From Nitrobacter sp. Nb-311A (GTDB lineage: Bacteria > Pseudomonadota > Alphaproteobacteria > Rhizobiales > Xanthobacteraceae), in assembly GCF_000152905.1 (NCBI RefSeq), contig NZ_AAMY01000012.1:48935-112934 (forward strand): a stretch of DNA of 64,000 bases, in the 5' to 3' direction. How positions within the stretch are numbered: position 1 is the stretch's first letter; each line of letters starts with the position of its first letter. Below, piece by piece: positions 8,144-16,484 of this stretch. The notes beneath the pieces were generated by a model. It searched no databases. It was not told the DNA's origin and saw nothing but the letters and a program-made list of their open reading frames with translations. The position numbers were made by a program, and so were the translations under genes.

Positions 8144-9123
8144 ACACCGAGGCTCCCACCTACAAAATTCTGTCGATTGACGGTGGCGGAATCCGCGGCG
8201 TCTTTCCAGCGGCCTTCCTCGCCAAGCTGGAAGATCACCTCGACGTGCCGATCGGGTCCTACTTCGACCTGATCGCCGGAACGTCGACAGGCGGAATCAT
8301 CGCCATCGGTCTGGGGCTGGGATTGTCCGCCAAAGACATCCTGCGGCTCTACCAAGAGCAGGGACCGTCAATCTTTGATCAGCAGCACGGCGTATTCGGC
8401 AATTTCGTGCGACAGCGATTGCGCGGGGCGATGCACTGGGTGGGATCGAAATACTCCTCGCAGCCGCTGCACGACGCGCTCGTCGGCATTCTCGGAGACC
8501 GCCGACTCGGTGAAAGTCGGACGCGCCTGGTCGTCCCCGCATGGCACCCCATGCTCGAGCGCGTCTACATCTACAAGACGGCCCATCACCCCAGGCTTGA
8601 GACCGATTACCGTGTGCGGGCGCTCGATGCAGCGATGGCCACTGCTGCCGCGCCGACGTTTCTGAAGCCTCACATGACAAACGACGAAATCGAACTGGTC
8701 GACGGCGGCGTCTGGGCCAACAATCCGATCGGCGTGGCCACGATCGAAGCGGTCGGGATGCTGAACTGGCCCGCGAACAGGCTGAAGATCCTCAGTGTCG
8801 GCACCATCAATGATGTCAAAGCCCCTCCGCGATGGAAGGGAAAGCTTCCGATGGCGTCATCCGTCGCGCGCCTTTTCATGGCCGGGCAATCTCACAGCGC
8901 GCTGGGTACGGCGAAAATCGTCACCGGCGACGGCCACGACCATCGCGCGATCTGGCGTGTCGACCAAACCGCGCCGGCGGGTCGCTACACGATGGACGAC
9001 GCTGCGCGCATCGCAGAAATGAAGAACCGTGGTTTTACCGAAGCGCGGGAGCAACTGCCCGAGCTGCGCCGCCACTTTTTCGACCGCGAGGCCGAGCGGT
9101 TCGTTCCCTGCCACTCACTCTGA
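8140..9123 (+). CDS. capV: Patatin-like phospholipase, CBASS effector CapV
   Basis: The 327-aa patatin-family protein carries the glycine-rich oxyanion motif DGGGIRG (residues 14-20), the nucleophile elbow GTSTGG with catalytic Ser49, and the DGG motif with catalytic Asp188. CapV effectors are activated by the cyclic nucleotide made by the adjacent CD-NTase and degrade membrane phospholipids, killing the infected cell. I chose the GTG at 8140 because it overlaps the E2 stop (GTGA) and places the first beta strand at residue 8; an upstream ATG at 8035 would overlap the E2 gene by over 100 nt. It is the last intact gene of the defence operon. Confidence 0.85.
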   Translation: MNTEAPTYKILSIDGGGIRGVFPAAFLAKLEDHLDVPIGSYFDLIAGTSTGGIIAIGLGLGLSAKDILRLYQEQGPSIFDQQHGVFGNFVRQRLRGAMHWVGSKYSSQPLHDALVGILGDRRLGESRTRLVVPAWHPMLERVYIYKTAHHPRLETDYRVRALDAAMATAAAPTFLKPHMTNDEIELVDGGVWANNPIGVATIEAVGMLNWPANRLKILSVGTINDVKAPPRWKGKLPMASSVARLFMAGQSHSALGTAKIVTGDGHDHRAIWRVDQTAPAGRYTMDDAARIAEMKNRGFTEAREQLPELRRHFFDREAERFVPCHSL

Positions 9124-9135
9124 ATGCGAGGATAC

Positions 9136-9195
9136 ATGCCGAAGAACATCCTGATCTTCTCCGACGGCACCGGTCGTCGCTGTTGGGGGCACTAA
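9136..9195 (+). pseudogene. Five-prime stub of a DUF2235-type hydrolase gene
   Basis: Twelve nt after capV, an ATG at 9136 opens MPKNILIFSDGTGRR, the typical start of DUF2235 alpha/beta hydrolases (T6SS phospholipase-like), which continues in homologues for several hundred residues. Here the frame dies at 9195 and the next gene begins on the opposite strand, so a deletion has removed the rest. DUF2235 genes occur beside other defence and toxin genes; whether it once belonged to the CBASS operon is inference. Confidence 0.5.
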
Positions 9196-9545
9196 GCTAC
9201 TTCCAACAGATGAAAAAAAGAACGGCTCGATAGATCTCGGAGTTCGATCAGGGCGACGATCTGTTGATTCAGTTCGCAGATCCGCTTTTCTCCATTCTGC
9301 ATTTGTAGCTCATATTCCTTGAGAATTTTTTCGTCTGCCGGATCGCGCGTCAGTTGTTCATCGTGGGCTGTTCCGGAGGCGAGTGAGGCAAGATCACGAG
9401 CATTACTCACGCGGAATTGCAAAGCATCTCGCTCTTTGGTTGCGGACGCGATCGCGGCATCAATCGACTGGACAATCGAACCGACGCGCTTTTTATCGGT
9501 CTCAGCATCTCGTTGCCTAGAACGAACTTGAAAGAGTCTTTTCAA
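9192..9545 (-). CDS. Coiled-coil hypothetical protein (117 aa)
   Basis: A TTG start at 9545 is preceded by AAGGAG at 7-nt spacing. The product is predicted helical throughout, with long charged heptad-like stretches (DAAIASATKERDALQFRV; LKEYELQMQNGEKRICEL) and no membrane segment. It is probably a soluble coiled coil. It overlaps the DUF2235 stub on the other strand by 4 nt, marking the deletion boundary. Function unknown. Confidence 0.6.
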   Translation of the reverse strand: MKRLFQVRSRQRDAETDKKRVGSIVQSIDAAIASATKERDALQFRVSNARDLASLASGTAHDEQLTRDPADEKILKEYELQMQNGEKRICELNQQIVALIELRDLSSRSFFHLLEVA

Positions 9546-10016
9546 TCTTGTCTCCTTATTGCTGGATAGGAATTTACCTCATTTTACTGATCGATTGAAA
9601 AAAGGTGTGGTGATGAGGCCCGCTCGGCAAAAAAAGAACTTGGGATCAACCGGTGGTTGACCCCACCGCGAAATCGGTCGCTATGCTCCTAGTCGGACAC
9701 GCCGCAATTTGAACCCGCATGCGTGAGAACGAAGATCCTAGGCCCCTTCTATCGTGATTCTATATAAAAGTCAGAGCCATCAAATCTGGTGACCACCGGC
9801 CGGCCCCGTTACAATGGCCCCGCGATCAGGATCGTTTCGATTTTCTTCCTCGATGGCGTGCCCGCTCTTAAGAACTTAAAGCTAATCTGAAAATCCAACC
9901 TCGCCCAAGGTCCCCAGCTATCGCATTAAGCTTCAGAGGACGAACCAGCAGATCATTCAACGCCGTCTGACAAAGCGGCGGTGCAAATAATTCTCGTCCC
10001 ACAATCGGTGAGGCCT
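9546..10016. other. Intergenic, no gene seen
   Basis: No convincing gene. A stretch at about 9700-9725 faintly resembles a tRNA T-arm on the minus strand, but its stem does not pair well, so it is not called. Confidence 0.35.
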
Positions 10017-10315
10017 TTCTTGAGATCGAGAGCGAGCATGTCCGTGAGGTCGGTCTCAGTCCCCACTGGCAAACGAGACGGGTCGCCTCCTCCCCTATCC
10101 AATCTGCTATTCGCAACACTCGCTTACTGCACCCAGGCCAACGCTTTTGGCGATTTCAAATGTGGCATAGTGAGTAAATCTCTACACCCGCTGACTGACA
10201 ACTCGATCAGCATAATCATATGCTCAGCCTTGCGCCCTGGGCTCGGGAATGGAGCGTGGTGGCCATCAGGTTCTGGCCGATGGCTTCGCTTTGGTTACCC
10301 ATGGCGGCCTGTCCC
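10017..10315 (+). pseudogene. DUF2924 gene remnant (module A, first copy)
   Basis: Scattered frames match the DUF2924 genes elsewhere in the window: FLEIESEHVREVGLS near 10018, LSNLLFATLAYCTQANAFGD near 10096-10160, and REW followed by HQVLADGFA near 10245-10285. Several indels and stops separate them. It is the most decayed of five DUF2924 copies here. Confidence 0.6.
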
Positions 10316-10319
10316 AAGG

Positions 10320-10483
10320 CGCCTGATTGGCAGCAGCATTCGGTGCGCGGCTTCTTCGCCGGTATCTTACGGAAGAAGCTCAAGCTGACGCTGACATCGG
10401 AAGCTGCTGATGCCGGTCGGATCTACAAAGTAACTGCCCGCACCGAACCGACCGGATCGATGCCTGACAAGGCCGCGGCCTGA
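10320..10483 (+). pseudogene. DUF3489 gene, C-terminal remnant (module A)
   Basis: The sequence [20 protein letters not shown] followed by SEAADAGRIYKVTART matches the winged-helix-like C-terminal core of the intact DUF3489 protein at 56657-57058. The N-terminal half and the two-hairpin leader found before intact copies are missing; instead the DUF2924 remnant abuts it directly. Confidence 0.7.
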
Positions 10484-10487
10484 TGCC

Positions 10488-10750
10488 ATGGCGCGAAGTC
10501 CAGGATCGCGCCAGCCTGTCAGTCGACGACTTACGAGATTGTCAATGGAAGAGGAGATTGCGCATCTCCGCAGTCCCGATCTTATCGGCTTGCAGTCCCG
10601 CTGGCAGAGTGTTGTGGAGCGGCGTCCACCCTCGGAGCACGTGCCCAATATTTGCTGTTCGGCAGTCTCGCCTATCGCATTCAGGCCGATGAGCTTGGAG
10701 ATCTCGATGCTACGACGTTTCAACTTCTGACGCGTGCGGCTACCGACGGT
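10488..10750 (+). pseudogene. DUF2924 gene, truncated and frameshifted (module A, second copy)
   Basis: It begins MARSPGSRQPVSRRLTRLSM, nearly identical to the intact copy at 57063, runs through EEEIAHLRSPDLIGLQSRWQ, shifts frame near 10640-10655 (short deletion at the HLPKHLLFG equivalent), continues as MLFGSLAYRIQADELGDLDA in another frame, and loses similarity near 10750. No recombinase follows. Confidence 0.7.
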
Positions 10751-11335
10751 CGCCCTTGCGATGATCGGCGTCCGCCGTTCCGCTGGCGAGACGTACCCCA
10801 GCCTCAGCGCACCGCACAACGCCGACGACGGACATAACGTCGTCGCGACAGACCTGACAAAACCGGCGGATTTTCGTCGTACGACGGCGCTCTTTGCCAA
10901 TATTATTCGAACGGCTGCTGGCAAGATTTCCCTATGTTGAGCAGAATTGCAGCATTATCGCACGGAACGAATTTGCACGGTTGGTTGACGACTTTGCCGA
11001 ATTGCCAAGGAGCAAAACAAGCGCTCCTCTGGCCTAGTTGAGCAGATTTTTTTGATGTCTAGCGAGAGCTGTCACATTCAAGTTGTAGCGCGCAGATTGT
11101 GGGTTTCATGAGAGTTCGCTGATGACCCCGCGAGAAGATATCGATCGTCAGCGCCCTCACCTGCTTCCGTCACGAACAGATGTGGCACTCGCTTTGCTCT
11201 GGACAGAACGTTCAGTGAAATCACAACGCAAAGTGCCTTGTTATGACCCAAGCATTGTCTCACCAAGATGCAACAAGTCTGATCCTCGAGCGAAAATGGT
11301 ACACTAGGTATCAGGGAATATGCCGCCCGAAGGCG
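10751..11335. other. Intergenic, no gene seen
   Basis: No frame with protein-like composition, RNA gene or repeat that I can support. Confidence 0.35.
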
Positions 11336-11698
11336 CTAATTCTCCGGCGGATGAAGCGGCCGGGATTGGGGCGTCTCCTGATCGCCGTGATCGTCATCGA
11401 TTGTCTGCTCGCGGCCGGGGCCTGGTTCGCCGTCGGTTACATCATCCAATGATAGATCAGAAGCGCCGGACCTGACGCCCAAAAGCTCAACAAGGAGGTA
11501 GGCCGCCTGGTTCAGGACAAGACACGCGGCTACGATGACAATGCCACTCACGGGTCCGAAACCGTGCATACGGAGAACGGCCGCCGAGACGATGACAATC
11601 AGTAATGCGATAGGCGCAAGGGCGAAGACTTTCAAGCGCAAGCCTGCGGTTGCGCCGATCAATGCGCTGGTAGCCAGCAAAACAAGAGCGATATACAT
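11336..11698 (-). CDS. Small membrane protein with three predicted helices
   Basis: Starting at the ATG at 11698 the product has three hydrophobic stretches (MYIALVLLATSALIGATAGL; FALAPIALLIVIVSAAV; VSGIVIVAACLVLNQAAYLL) and a hydrophilic, acidic C-terminal tail of about 40 residues (DDVTDGEPGPGREQTIDDD). A longer frame opens at 11974, but the added 92 residues lack coherent composition. No family recognised; location would be the inner membrane. Confidence 0.55.
   Translation of the reverse strand: MYIALVLLATSALIGATAGLRLKVFALAPIALLIVIVSAAVLRMHGFGPVSGIVIVAACLVLNQAAYLLVELLGVRSGASDLSLDDVTDGEPGPGREQTIDDDHGDQETPQSRPLHPPEN
11351..11452 (+). CDS. Possible one-helix membrane peptide (33 aa)
   Basis: An ATG at 11351 opens a 33-aa peptide whose middle (LLIAVIVIDCLLAAGAWFAV) is one hydrophobic helix after a basic start (MKRPGLGR), an N-in topology. 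It lies antisense to the 3' end of the next minus-strand gene. The composition looks real but the overlap and size make it uncertain. Confidence 0.3.
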   Translation: MKRPGLGRLLIAVIVIDCLLAAGAWFAVGYIIQ

Positions 11699-12140
11699 GC
11701 TTGATGCCAACGGCGATTGTTGTTCTCGTCCTGGCAAGAAGGATGGCCGATAGATGGCGCCGGCGACATGGAAGTGGCCGGGTAATCCCCGGACATATCG
11801 CTGCATGCTTAACTCGACAAAACAATCTAAAAGAAGCGTAAATTCTGCGATGTGGGCGTCGGCTGCTAGCCCTCGATCCACGCATCTTATTCTTCGCCGA
11901 TGACTATCGTCTTTGCGACAGTACTCAATCTGCTCGCGCGCGATCGCAGCGCACCGTTTTCCGAGCTCAAACAAGGCTGAATTCTGTCAACGTAATGTCA
12001 ACCCGCGGTTGGGTTTTCTACTTCTGGCGCCGCGCCAACCTTCACCTATTAAGGAAGGCGCCGGAACACGCGAGCATAACCGCCCACATGGCCACCACGC
12101 TCGGCGTTCCGAAGGTGCTACACCCCGAGCCAGCCGGCAA

Positions 12141-12410
12141 TCAGGCCGCCGATCTGACCACGGTTGCGCCAGCTTTGCGTTCGAGCGTGGCAATCGTTGC
12201 TTTCAGATTGTCGCGCCTTGTCCGCAGAGCGCGCGCCAACATGGAATAGGCAGCGTCCTGCGGATCGAAAACCAGCGTTCGCTTTTCTTCGGCCAGAATT
12301 TCGCAATCCAGTAGCCCGACTATCCTATCGAAGTCGCTGATTAACGACGCCACCTTTGCATCACTGACGTTTTCATCCGTCGTAGCATCAGAAACGAAAT
12401 GTTGTGCCAT
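12141..12410 (-). CDS. Small alpha-helical hypothetical protein (89 aa)
   Basis: The ATG at 12410 follows GGGAG and starts MAQHFVSDATTDENVSDAKV. The protein is helical and charged (ALRTRRDNLKATIATLERKA) with a coiled-coil-like C-terminus. Sequence upstream of this ATG in the same frame looks non-coding. Its composition resembles the 9192-9545 protein, but I see no shared motif. Function unknown. Confidence 0.5.
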   Translation of the reverse strand: MAQHFVSDATTDENVSDAKVASLISDFDRIVGLLDCEILAEEKRTLVFDPQDAAYSMLARALRTRRDNLKATIATLERKAGATVVRSAA

Positions 12411-12525
12411 TTGAATACTCCCGGGTGCACTGCTTTGATACAACTCGTAGACCCAACGCGGATCATGAGGATGGCTTGGCAAGAAAGCTGCCAACTCGAT
12501 TATTGAAGGGCTACCCTTCGCGGAA

Positions 12526-12774
12526 ATGCTGATGACCCAGCCGATGATGGTCGTGATCGGCCAGAAGGTCGGCGCGTATCGCGACGGCATGGAAATCTAC
12601 GGCCGCTCCACAGCCTCGAAGGACCGCCAGCTCGTCTCTGGACGACTGGTCGCACTACGATCTCTACGACAAAGCCCGAGCCGGTGCGTCTGGCGTTGGA
12701 AACGCTGGTGCCGTCCTTCAAGACGCATCTGAACGGTGCGCCGCCGCAAGCCGGCCCCAGGCGGCGGAATAAGC
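12526..12774 (+). pseudogene. Alpha/beta hydrolase, C-terminal remnant with two frameshifts
   Basis: Three frames in succession give MTQPMMVVIGQKVGAYRDGM then EIYGRSTASKDRQLV, DDWSHYDLYDK, and KPEPVRLALETLVPSFKTHL, which together read as the end of a dienelactone-hydrolase-like alpha/beta hydrolase, with the catalytic His in WSHYDLYD. Two indels (near 12640 and 12680) break it, and the N-terminal two thirds are absent. Confidence 0.6.
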
Positions 12775-12839
12775 GCGCTTTTCTCTACGGAGCGGCGCCG
12801 GGTTCTCGCGCCGCTCCACGCAATTTGTGAGGACGGAAA

Positions 12840-12875
12840 ATGACGAAAGTGCTTGTTCTCGGTGCGGGTGGTCAC
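12840..12875 (+). pseudogene. Start of an NAD(P)-binding (SDR/NmrA-like) gene, truncated
   Basis: An ATG at 12840 gives MTKVLVLGAGGHLR, the N-terminal Rossmann strand and glycine-rich loop of NAD(P)-binding oxidoreductases. Similarity stops after about 12 codons, where the left flank of module B begins. It was probably cut by insertion or deletion at that boundary. Confidence 0.45.
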
Positions 12876-12988
12876 TTACGAGACATTCACAGTCGGAGGT
12901 TCCTAGAAATTTCTTTGTGTTGTAGTGCTCGTCAGGTATCGCATTGGAGGGCTATGGAACGGACGTATTTGTCATCTTCGCCTGCGAC

Positions 12989-13032
12989 GGCGCGTCCGAA
13001 GAGATTCGAGCTCCTGACCCCCAGATTCGTGG
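12989..13032 (-). repeat. 3' fragment of a tRNA-Arg(ACG)-like gene, probable attachment-site relic
   Basis: Read on the minus strand, 13032 to 12989 gives a half anticodon arm (CCACGAATCTGG), a variable loop, a T-arm (AGGAG, loop CTCGAAT, CTCTT) and an acceptor 3' strand ending GGACGCGCC. The order and spacing match the 3' half of a bacterial tRNA-Arg with anticodon ACG, with a few mutations. The tRNA 5' half is absent; module B begins where it should be. This is what remains of a tRNA 3' end after site-specific integration of an element. Confidence 0.6.
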
Positions 13033-13163
13033 TGCCGGTCCGAGATCGCCGACATCAACACCGAGAAACGCGCAACAAGATTGCTCAGAAAGAACTGGCT
13101 TTGCTGCGGCAACGGAGCATTACTATGACCGTTATAGCGAGCTAACAGGCTCGTCAGGATCGG

Positions 13164-13231
13164 GCCCCGCCGGCTGTTTTGGCCACTGCGGGGCTGCGGT
13201 GGTGCGGGCACGATGGATGCCCCGCAACCAC
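13164..13231 (+). promoter_or_regulatory. Two-hairpin leader of the DUF3489 gene (module B)
   Basis: Hairpin 1: GCCCCGC (13164-13170) with GCGGGGC (13188-13194). Hairpin 2: GTGGT (13199-13203) with ACCAC (13227-13231), and GCGGGCA (13204-13210) with TGCCCCGC (13218-13225, one bulged C), loop CGATGGA. The purine-rich ribosome-binding site (GGGAAG) follows directly and the ATG is at 13244. Equivalent structures with different stem sequences precede the other two intact DUF3489 genes. Confidence 0.6.
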
Positions 13232-13243
13232 GGGAAGATCCTG

Positions 13244-13651
13244 ATGACAAAAGCCAAAGCAAAGCGACCGACGACCACCAGACGTGCCTCGAAATCGGAT
13301 GCAACCCGGTCCATTAAGGCCAAACACGTTGACCCCAAAACAAAAATGCCAGCGGCCTCGAAGGCTTTGCCGGCTGCTGACTCATCCGTTTTGCCAACGA
13401 AACGTAGGGGCGCTCGCGCCGATTCCAAGCAAGCTCGAGTGCTCGCTCTGCTGCGATCGCCAGACGGTTGCACGATCGACGCCATCGTTAAGGCGACGGG
13501 CTGGCAGCCGCATTCGGTGCGGGGCTTCTTTGCCGGTGTCGTTCGCAAGAAACTCAAGCTCGATCTTGAGTCCGGTTTGGTTGACGAGGTCCGGCGCTAT
13601 CGCATCAAACCTGCAGCCCATGAGATCGGCAAATCGGCTACGGCCGCTTGA
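13244..13651 (+). CDS. DUF3489 domain protein (module B)
   Basis: This 135-aa basic protein has a low-complexity Lys/Arg/Thr-rich N-terminal half ([20 protein letters not shown]) and a C-terminal winged-helix-like DUF3489 core: [20 protein letters not shown], then [20 protein letters not shown]. Start chosen at 13244 because GGGAAG precedes it and the structured leader ends just upstream. It is followed 3 nt later by DUF2924 and then the large serine recombinase, so the three genes form one operon. The protein probably binds DNA; a role as accessory or directionality factor for the recombinase is inference. Confidence 0.85.
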   Translation: MTKAKAKRPTTTRRASKSDATRSIKAKHVDPKTKMPAASKALPAADSSVLPTKRRGARADSKQARVLALLRSPDGCTIDAIVKATGWQPHSVRGFFAGVVRKKLKLDLESGLVDEVRRYRIKPAAHEIGKSATAA

Positions 13652-13654
13652 TCG

Positions 13655-14155
13655 ATGGCCCCGCGCAGACAATCACGTCGCACCGTCGATGCGACCTCTC
13701 TTGAAATCGAGATCGCAGATCTCCGTGATCTCGATCTTAAGAGCCTTCGCCTGAGGTGGCGGGGTGTGACGGGTCGCTCGGCACCGATTCATCTGCCCAA
13801 GCATCTGCTGTTCGCCATGCTCGCCTATCGCATCCAAGCCGATGCCTTCGGCGATCTCGATGCGGGGATGGTGCAGATATTGAAGGCTGCCGTTGGATCA
13901 GAGGGATCGGCTGCTATCACCAGGCTGACCGACAAGGTCGATCAGCGCAACCAGGAGCTCACGCCGGGCGCCATTCTGACCCGCGAATGGAATGGACGGG
14001 ACCATCGGGTCATGGTACTCGCCGATGGCTTTGCCTTTGAGGGCAAGACCTATGACAGCCTGTCCAAGGTCGCCTTTGCCATTACCGGCACCAGGTGGAA
14101 CGGGCCGCGGTTCTTTGGCTTGAGGGCGGCAACGCAGTCTGCCCGACCACAATGA
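13655..14155 (+). CDS. DUF2924 domain protein (module B)
   Basis: This 166-aa protein matches DUF2924: ADLRDLDLKSLRLRWRGVTG, HLPKHLLFAMLAYRIQADAF, then GAILTREWNGRDHRVMVLAD and YDSLSKVAFAITGTRWNGPR with FFGL. The C-terminal part resembles the 'FEGKTYDSLS' fold often found at the ends of phage and recombinase proteins. Its stop overlaps the recombinase start (ATGA). The molecular function is unknown; its strict coupling to a recombinase suggests it acts with it. Confidence 0.88.
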   Translation: MAPRRQSRRTVDATSLEIEIADLRDLDLKSLRLRWRGVTGRSAPIHLPKHLLFAMLAYRIQADAFGDLDAGMVQILKAAVGSEGSAAITRLTDKVDQRNQELTPGAILTREWNGRDHRVMVLADGFAFEGKTYDSLSKVAFAITGTRWNGPRFFGLRAATQSARPQ

Positions 14156-15801
14156 CATCGGCCGGCAAATCGGTGTCTGGCAAATCCGTCCGGTGTGCGA
14201 TCTATACCCGGGTCTCGACCGATGCCGGGCTCGATCAGGAATTCAACTCGCTCGATGCTCAATACGATGCTTCTGAAGCCTATATCCGTAGTCAGACGCA
14301 TGCGAGCTGGACGCTGATCAAGACGCGCTATGACGATGGCGGGTTCTCGGGCGGATCGACCGACCGCCCTGCCCTGCAAAAGTTGCTCGATGATGTCCGG
14401 ACCCGCAAAATCAATGTGATCGTCGTTTATAAGGTGGACCGCCTGACGCGGTCCCTGGCCGACTTCGCCAAGCTGGTTGAGCTGTTCGATGCTCATAACG
14501 TGTCATTTGTCTCGGTGACCCAGCAGTTCAACACCACAACATCGATGGGCCGTTTGACCCTAAATGTTCTTCTGTCCTTCGCCCAATTCGAGCGCGAGGT
14601 CACAGCCGAGCGCATCCGCGACAAGATTGCCGCCTCCAAGCGCAAGGGCTTGTGGGTCGGAGGCATGGTTCCGCTCGGTTACTCGCTCAACGAGGGCAAG
14701 CTCTCCATCCACGCGGACGAAGCAAAAACCGTCCGGCTCATATTCGAGCGCTACCTTGAACTCGGAAGCGTCAATCGCCTGGTCGCCGATCTCAAGAGCA
14801 AGGGACTGACCTCCAAGGTTCGCAGGCTCTCGACCGGTGCCGTCAGAGGCGGCGTTCCCTTCACCCAGGGGCCGCTGTTCTACATGCTGCGCAACCGGTT
14901 CTATATCGGCGAGGTGACATTCAAGGGTGAGGTGCTGCCCGGGCCGCAACCGCCTTTGCTCGAGCGATCCCTGTTCGATGCCGTCCAGGCGAAACTGGCC
15001 GAACAATGGTCCCATCGGACCAGAGCCAGGCAAAAATCCAAAGCACTTCTCTCCGGATTGCTGTTCGACGATGCCGGCAACCGCATGATCGCGACCCACG
15101 CAACCAAGAATCGGGTGCGATACCGCTATTATATCTCCCGACCGCTGCAGCGCGGCCACACAGATGAGCCCGTCGGATCCATATCCCGCGTCCCCGCCGA
15201 TCAGATCGAGGCGCTGGTCACGAATACGGTGCGTGACCGACTAACAAAGTCCGGAGAACAACGGTCAGCGTCGCCGGAACAACATACTGTCGCTGCCCAT
15301 GTTGCGAAGGTTGAGGTCCGCACCAAACACCTGGCCGTGACCATGAAGAGGATTGAAACGACGCCAGATCATGACCGCGAATTGGCTCAACACGACAATG
15401 CCCGCACCATGTCAGATCAAGGCGAAGTCATCCTGATCCCCTGGACTAAGCCGCCGATGCGCAAGTTCCGAGACGTGATCCAATCCGCATCCGCCTCAAT
15501 CCGCCGAACACGACCGATCCGCGCCGAGCGTCGCATTGGCCTGATCCGCGCCATTGCCCGCGGTCGGCAATGGCTGGAAGAGATCGTCTGGGGACGATCA
15601 ACCATCGAACAGATTGCGGTCCGCCATAAATGCAGCGCTCGGCAAATCAATCTGACCCTGTCGATGGCTTTCCTCGCGCCGCCACTGGTCAAGGCCGCCA
15701 TCGAAGGTCGCCTGCCTCGTGGCATCGGCATCGCTGAGCTCCGCGATGCGCCGCCCGAATGGTCGAAGCAATACCTTAACATTGGACTGCCACCGCTCTG
15801 A
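14152..15801 (+). CDS. Large serine recombinase (module B)
   Basis: The 549-aa protein has an N-terminal resolvase/invertase catalytic domain (VRCAIYTRVSTDAGL with the nucleophilic Ser; DQEFNSLDAQ; VYKVDRLTRSLADFAKL), the long E-helix junction (QFEREVTAERIRDKIAASKR) and the 'Recombinase' domain (NRLVADLKSKGLTSK; GPLFYMLRNRFYIGE). Unlike most large serine recombinases, the region after GLLFDDAGNRMI lacks a four-cysteine zinc ribbon. A C-terminal helical part (RRIGLIRAIARGRQWLEEIV; HKCSARQINLTLSMAFLAP) contains an HTH-like segment. It would cut and rejoin att sites through a phosphoserine intermediate. Confidence 0.9.
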   Translation: MTSAGKSVSGKSVRCAIYTRVSTDAGLDQEFNSLDAQYDASEAYIRSQTHASWTLIKTRYDDGGFSGGSTDRPALQKLLDDVRTRKINVIVVYKVDRLTRSLADFAKLVELFDAHNVSFVSVTQQFNTTTSMGRLTLNVLLSFAQFEREVTAERIRDKIAASKRKGLWVGGMVPLGYSLNEGKLSIHADEAKTVRLIFERYLELGSVNRLVADLKSKGLTSKVRRLSTGAVRGGVPFTQGPLFYMLRNRFYIGEVTFKGEVLPGPQPPLLERSLFDAVQAKLAEQWSHRTRARQKSKALLSGLLFDDAGNRMIATHATKNRVRYRYYISRPLQRGHTDEPVGSISRVPADQIEALVTNTVRDRLTKSGEQRSASPEQHTVAAHVAKVEVRTKHLAVTMKRIETTPDHDRELAQHDNARTMSDQGEVILIPWTKPPMRKFRDVIQSASASIRRTRPIRAERRIGLIRAIARGRQWLEEIVWGRSTIEQIAVRHKCSARQINLTLSMAFLAPPLVKAAIEGRLPRGIGIAELRDAPPEWSKQYLNIGLPPL

Positions 15802-16065
15802 ACACACGCAACGAACCGATGTAAGCGCCAAAAGAAATAGCGCTCGTCACAGCAAAACAAATACCCATCCGTGCGCAAACGACCACTCGACTGGCATCTC
15901 GGGGCCAATGCCGCAATCCCGGATACGCGACGTCCGCCAGCAGGCCGTTCTACGGGCTGAATGGACCCCTGCCCGGAACGGGAATTTTCGGACTAGAGAC
16001 AGCGGCCGAAAACCGGACAGACCCACGAACGGAGACAGCCACCCGCAAGACCAGAGTCAGAAAAC

Positions 16066-16080
16066 CCCGCCAACGGCGGG
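16066..16080 (+). terminator. Hairpin terminator after module B recombinase
   Basis: CCCGCC (16066-16071), loop AAC, GGCGGG (16075-16080), followed by CCTTTCC. A similar hairpin follows the module D recombinase, supporting a transcript end. Confidence 0.5.
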
Positions 16081-16115
16081 CCTTTCCTATCAGTCTCTGT
16101 ACTATGACAAAACAG

Positions 16116-16159
16116 CAGACTGGGTGGTGGCGGACGCAGTCAGATGCGAACGAGTCTCC
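16116..16159. repeat. 44-nt repeat downstream of module B recombinase, identical to 59401-59444
   Basis: The 44 nt beginning CAGACTGGGTGGTGGCGGAC and ending CGAACGAGTCTCC are identical to 59401-59444, also downstream of a recombinase and its terminator. It contains a small hairpin CGCA-GTCAGA-TGCG and short outer repeats AGACT/AGTCT. A recombination site, a tRNA-derived att relic or a protein-binding site are all possible. Confidence 0.6.
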
Positions 16160-16168
16160 AAGGGCCAT

Positions 16169-16357
16169 AACAGGGAATTTCTTGCAAATTGCAGGTCAAA
16201 ACAGGCTTATGATCGGCTTACAGTCACGACCCGATTGGAATTCTCCTGTGAATTCCGTTTGATGCGCTGTAGTCTAAGCACTTTCCTGTTATTCTGCATA
16301 ACAGGCGTTAATTACGGGCAAACAGGCAATTTGAAAGCAGCATCAGGCATTTGAAAG
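16169..16357. repeat. Cluster of short AACAGG-nAATTT repeats upstream of the ParB-methyltransferase operon
   Basis: AACAGGGAATTT (16169), an inverted pair around CCTGTTATTCTGCATAACAGG (positions 16284-16304, here noted by its half sites CCTGTTAT and ATAACAGG), AACAGGCAATTTGAAAG (16321) and CATCAGGCATTTGAAAG (16341) are iterated in this AT-richer gap. Related motifs occur at 59452-59605. They look like operator iterons for the downstream operon. Confidence 0.45.
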
Positions 16358-16484
16358 CTCCGAACAGGCAGCGGTCCGGAGCGGAATCGCGCATAGCTTG
16401 AGCAGCGACACGCCTGTTGCGGTCAAACCTTGGAAAACCGAGCATGCTCCCATTGGTCACGTCCAGTGCTGGGTCCTCCTCGCC

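Noticed and set aside
9695..9730. Minus-strand sequence resembling a tRNA T-arm (TTCAAAT flanked by GCGGG and TGCGG)
   Set aside because: The two arms do not form a good stem and no acceptor or anticodon arm fits.
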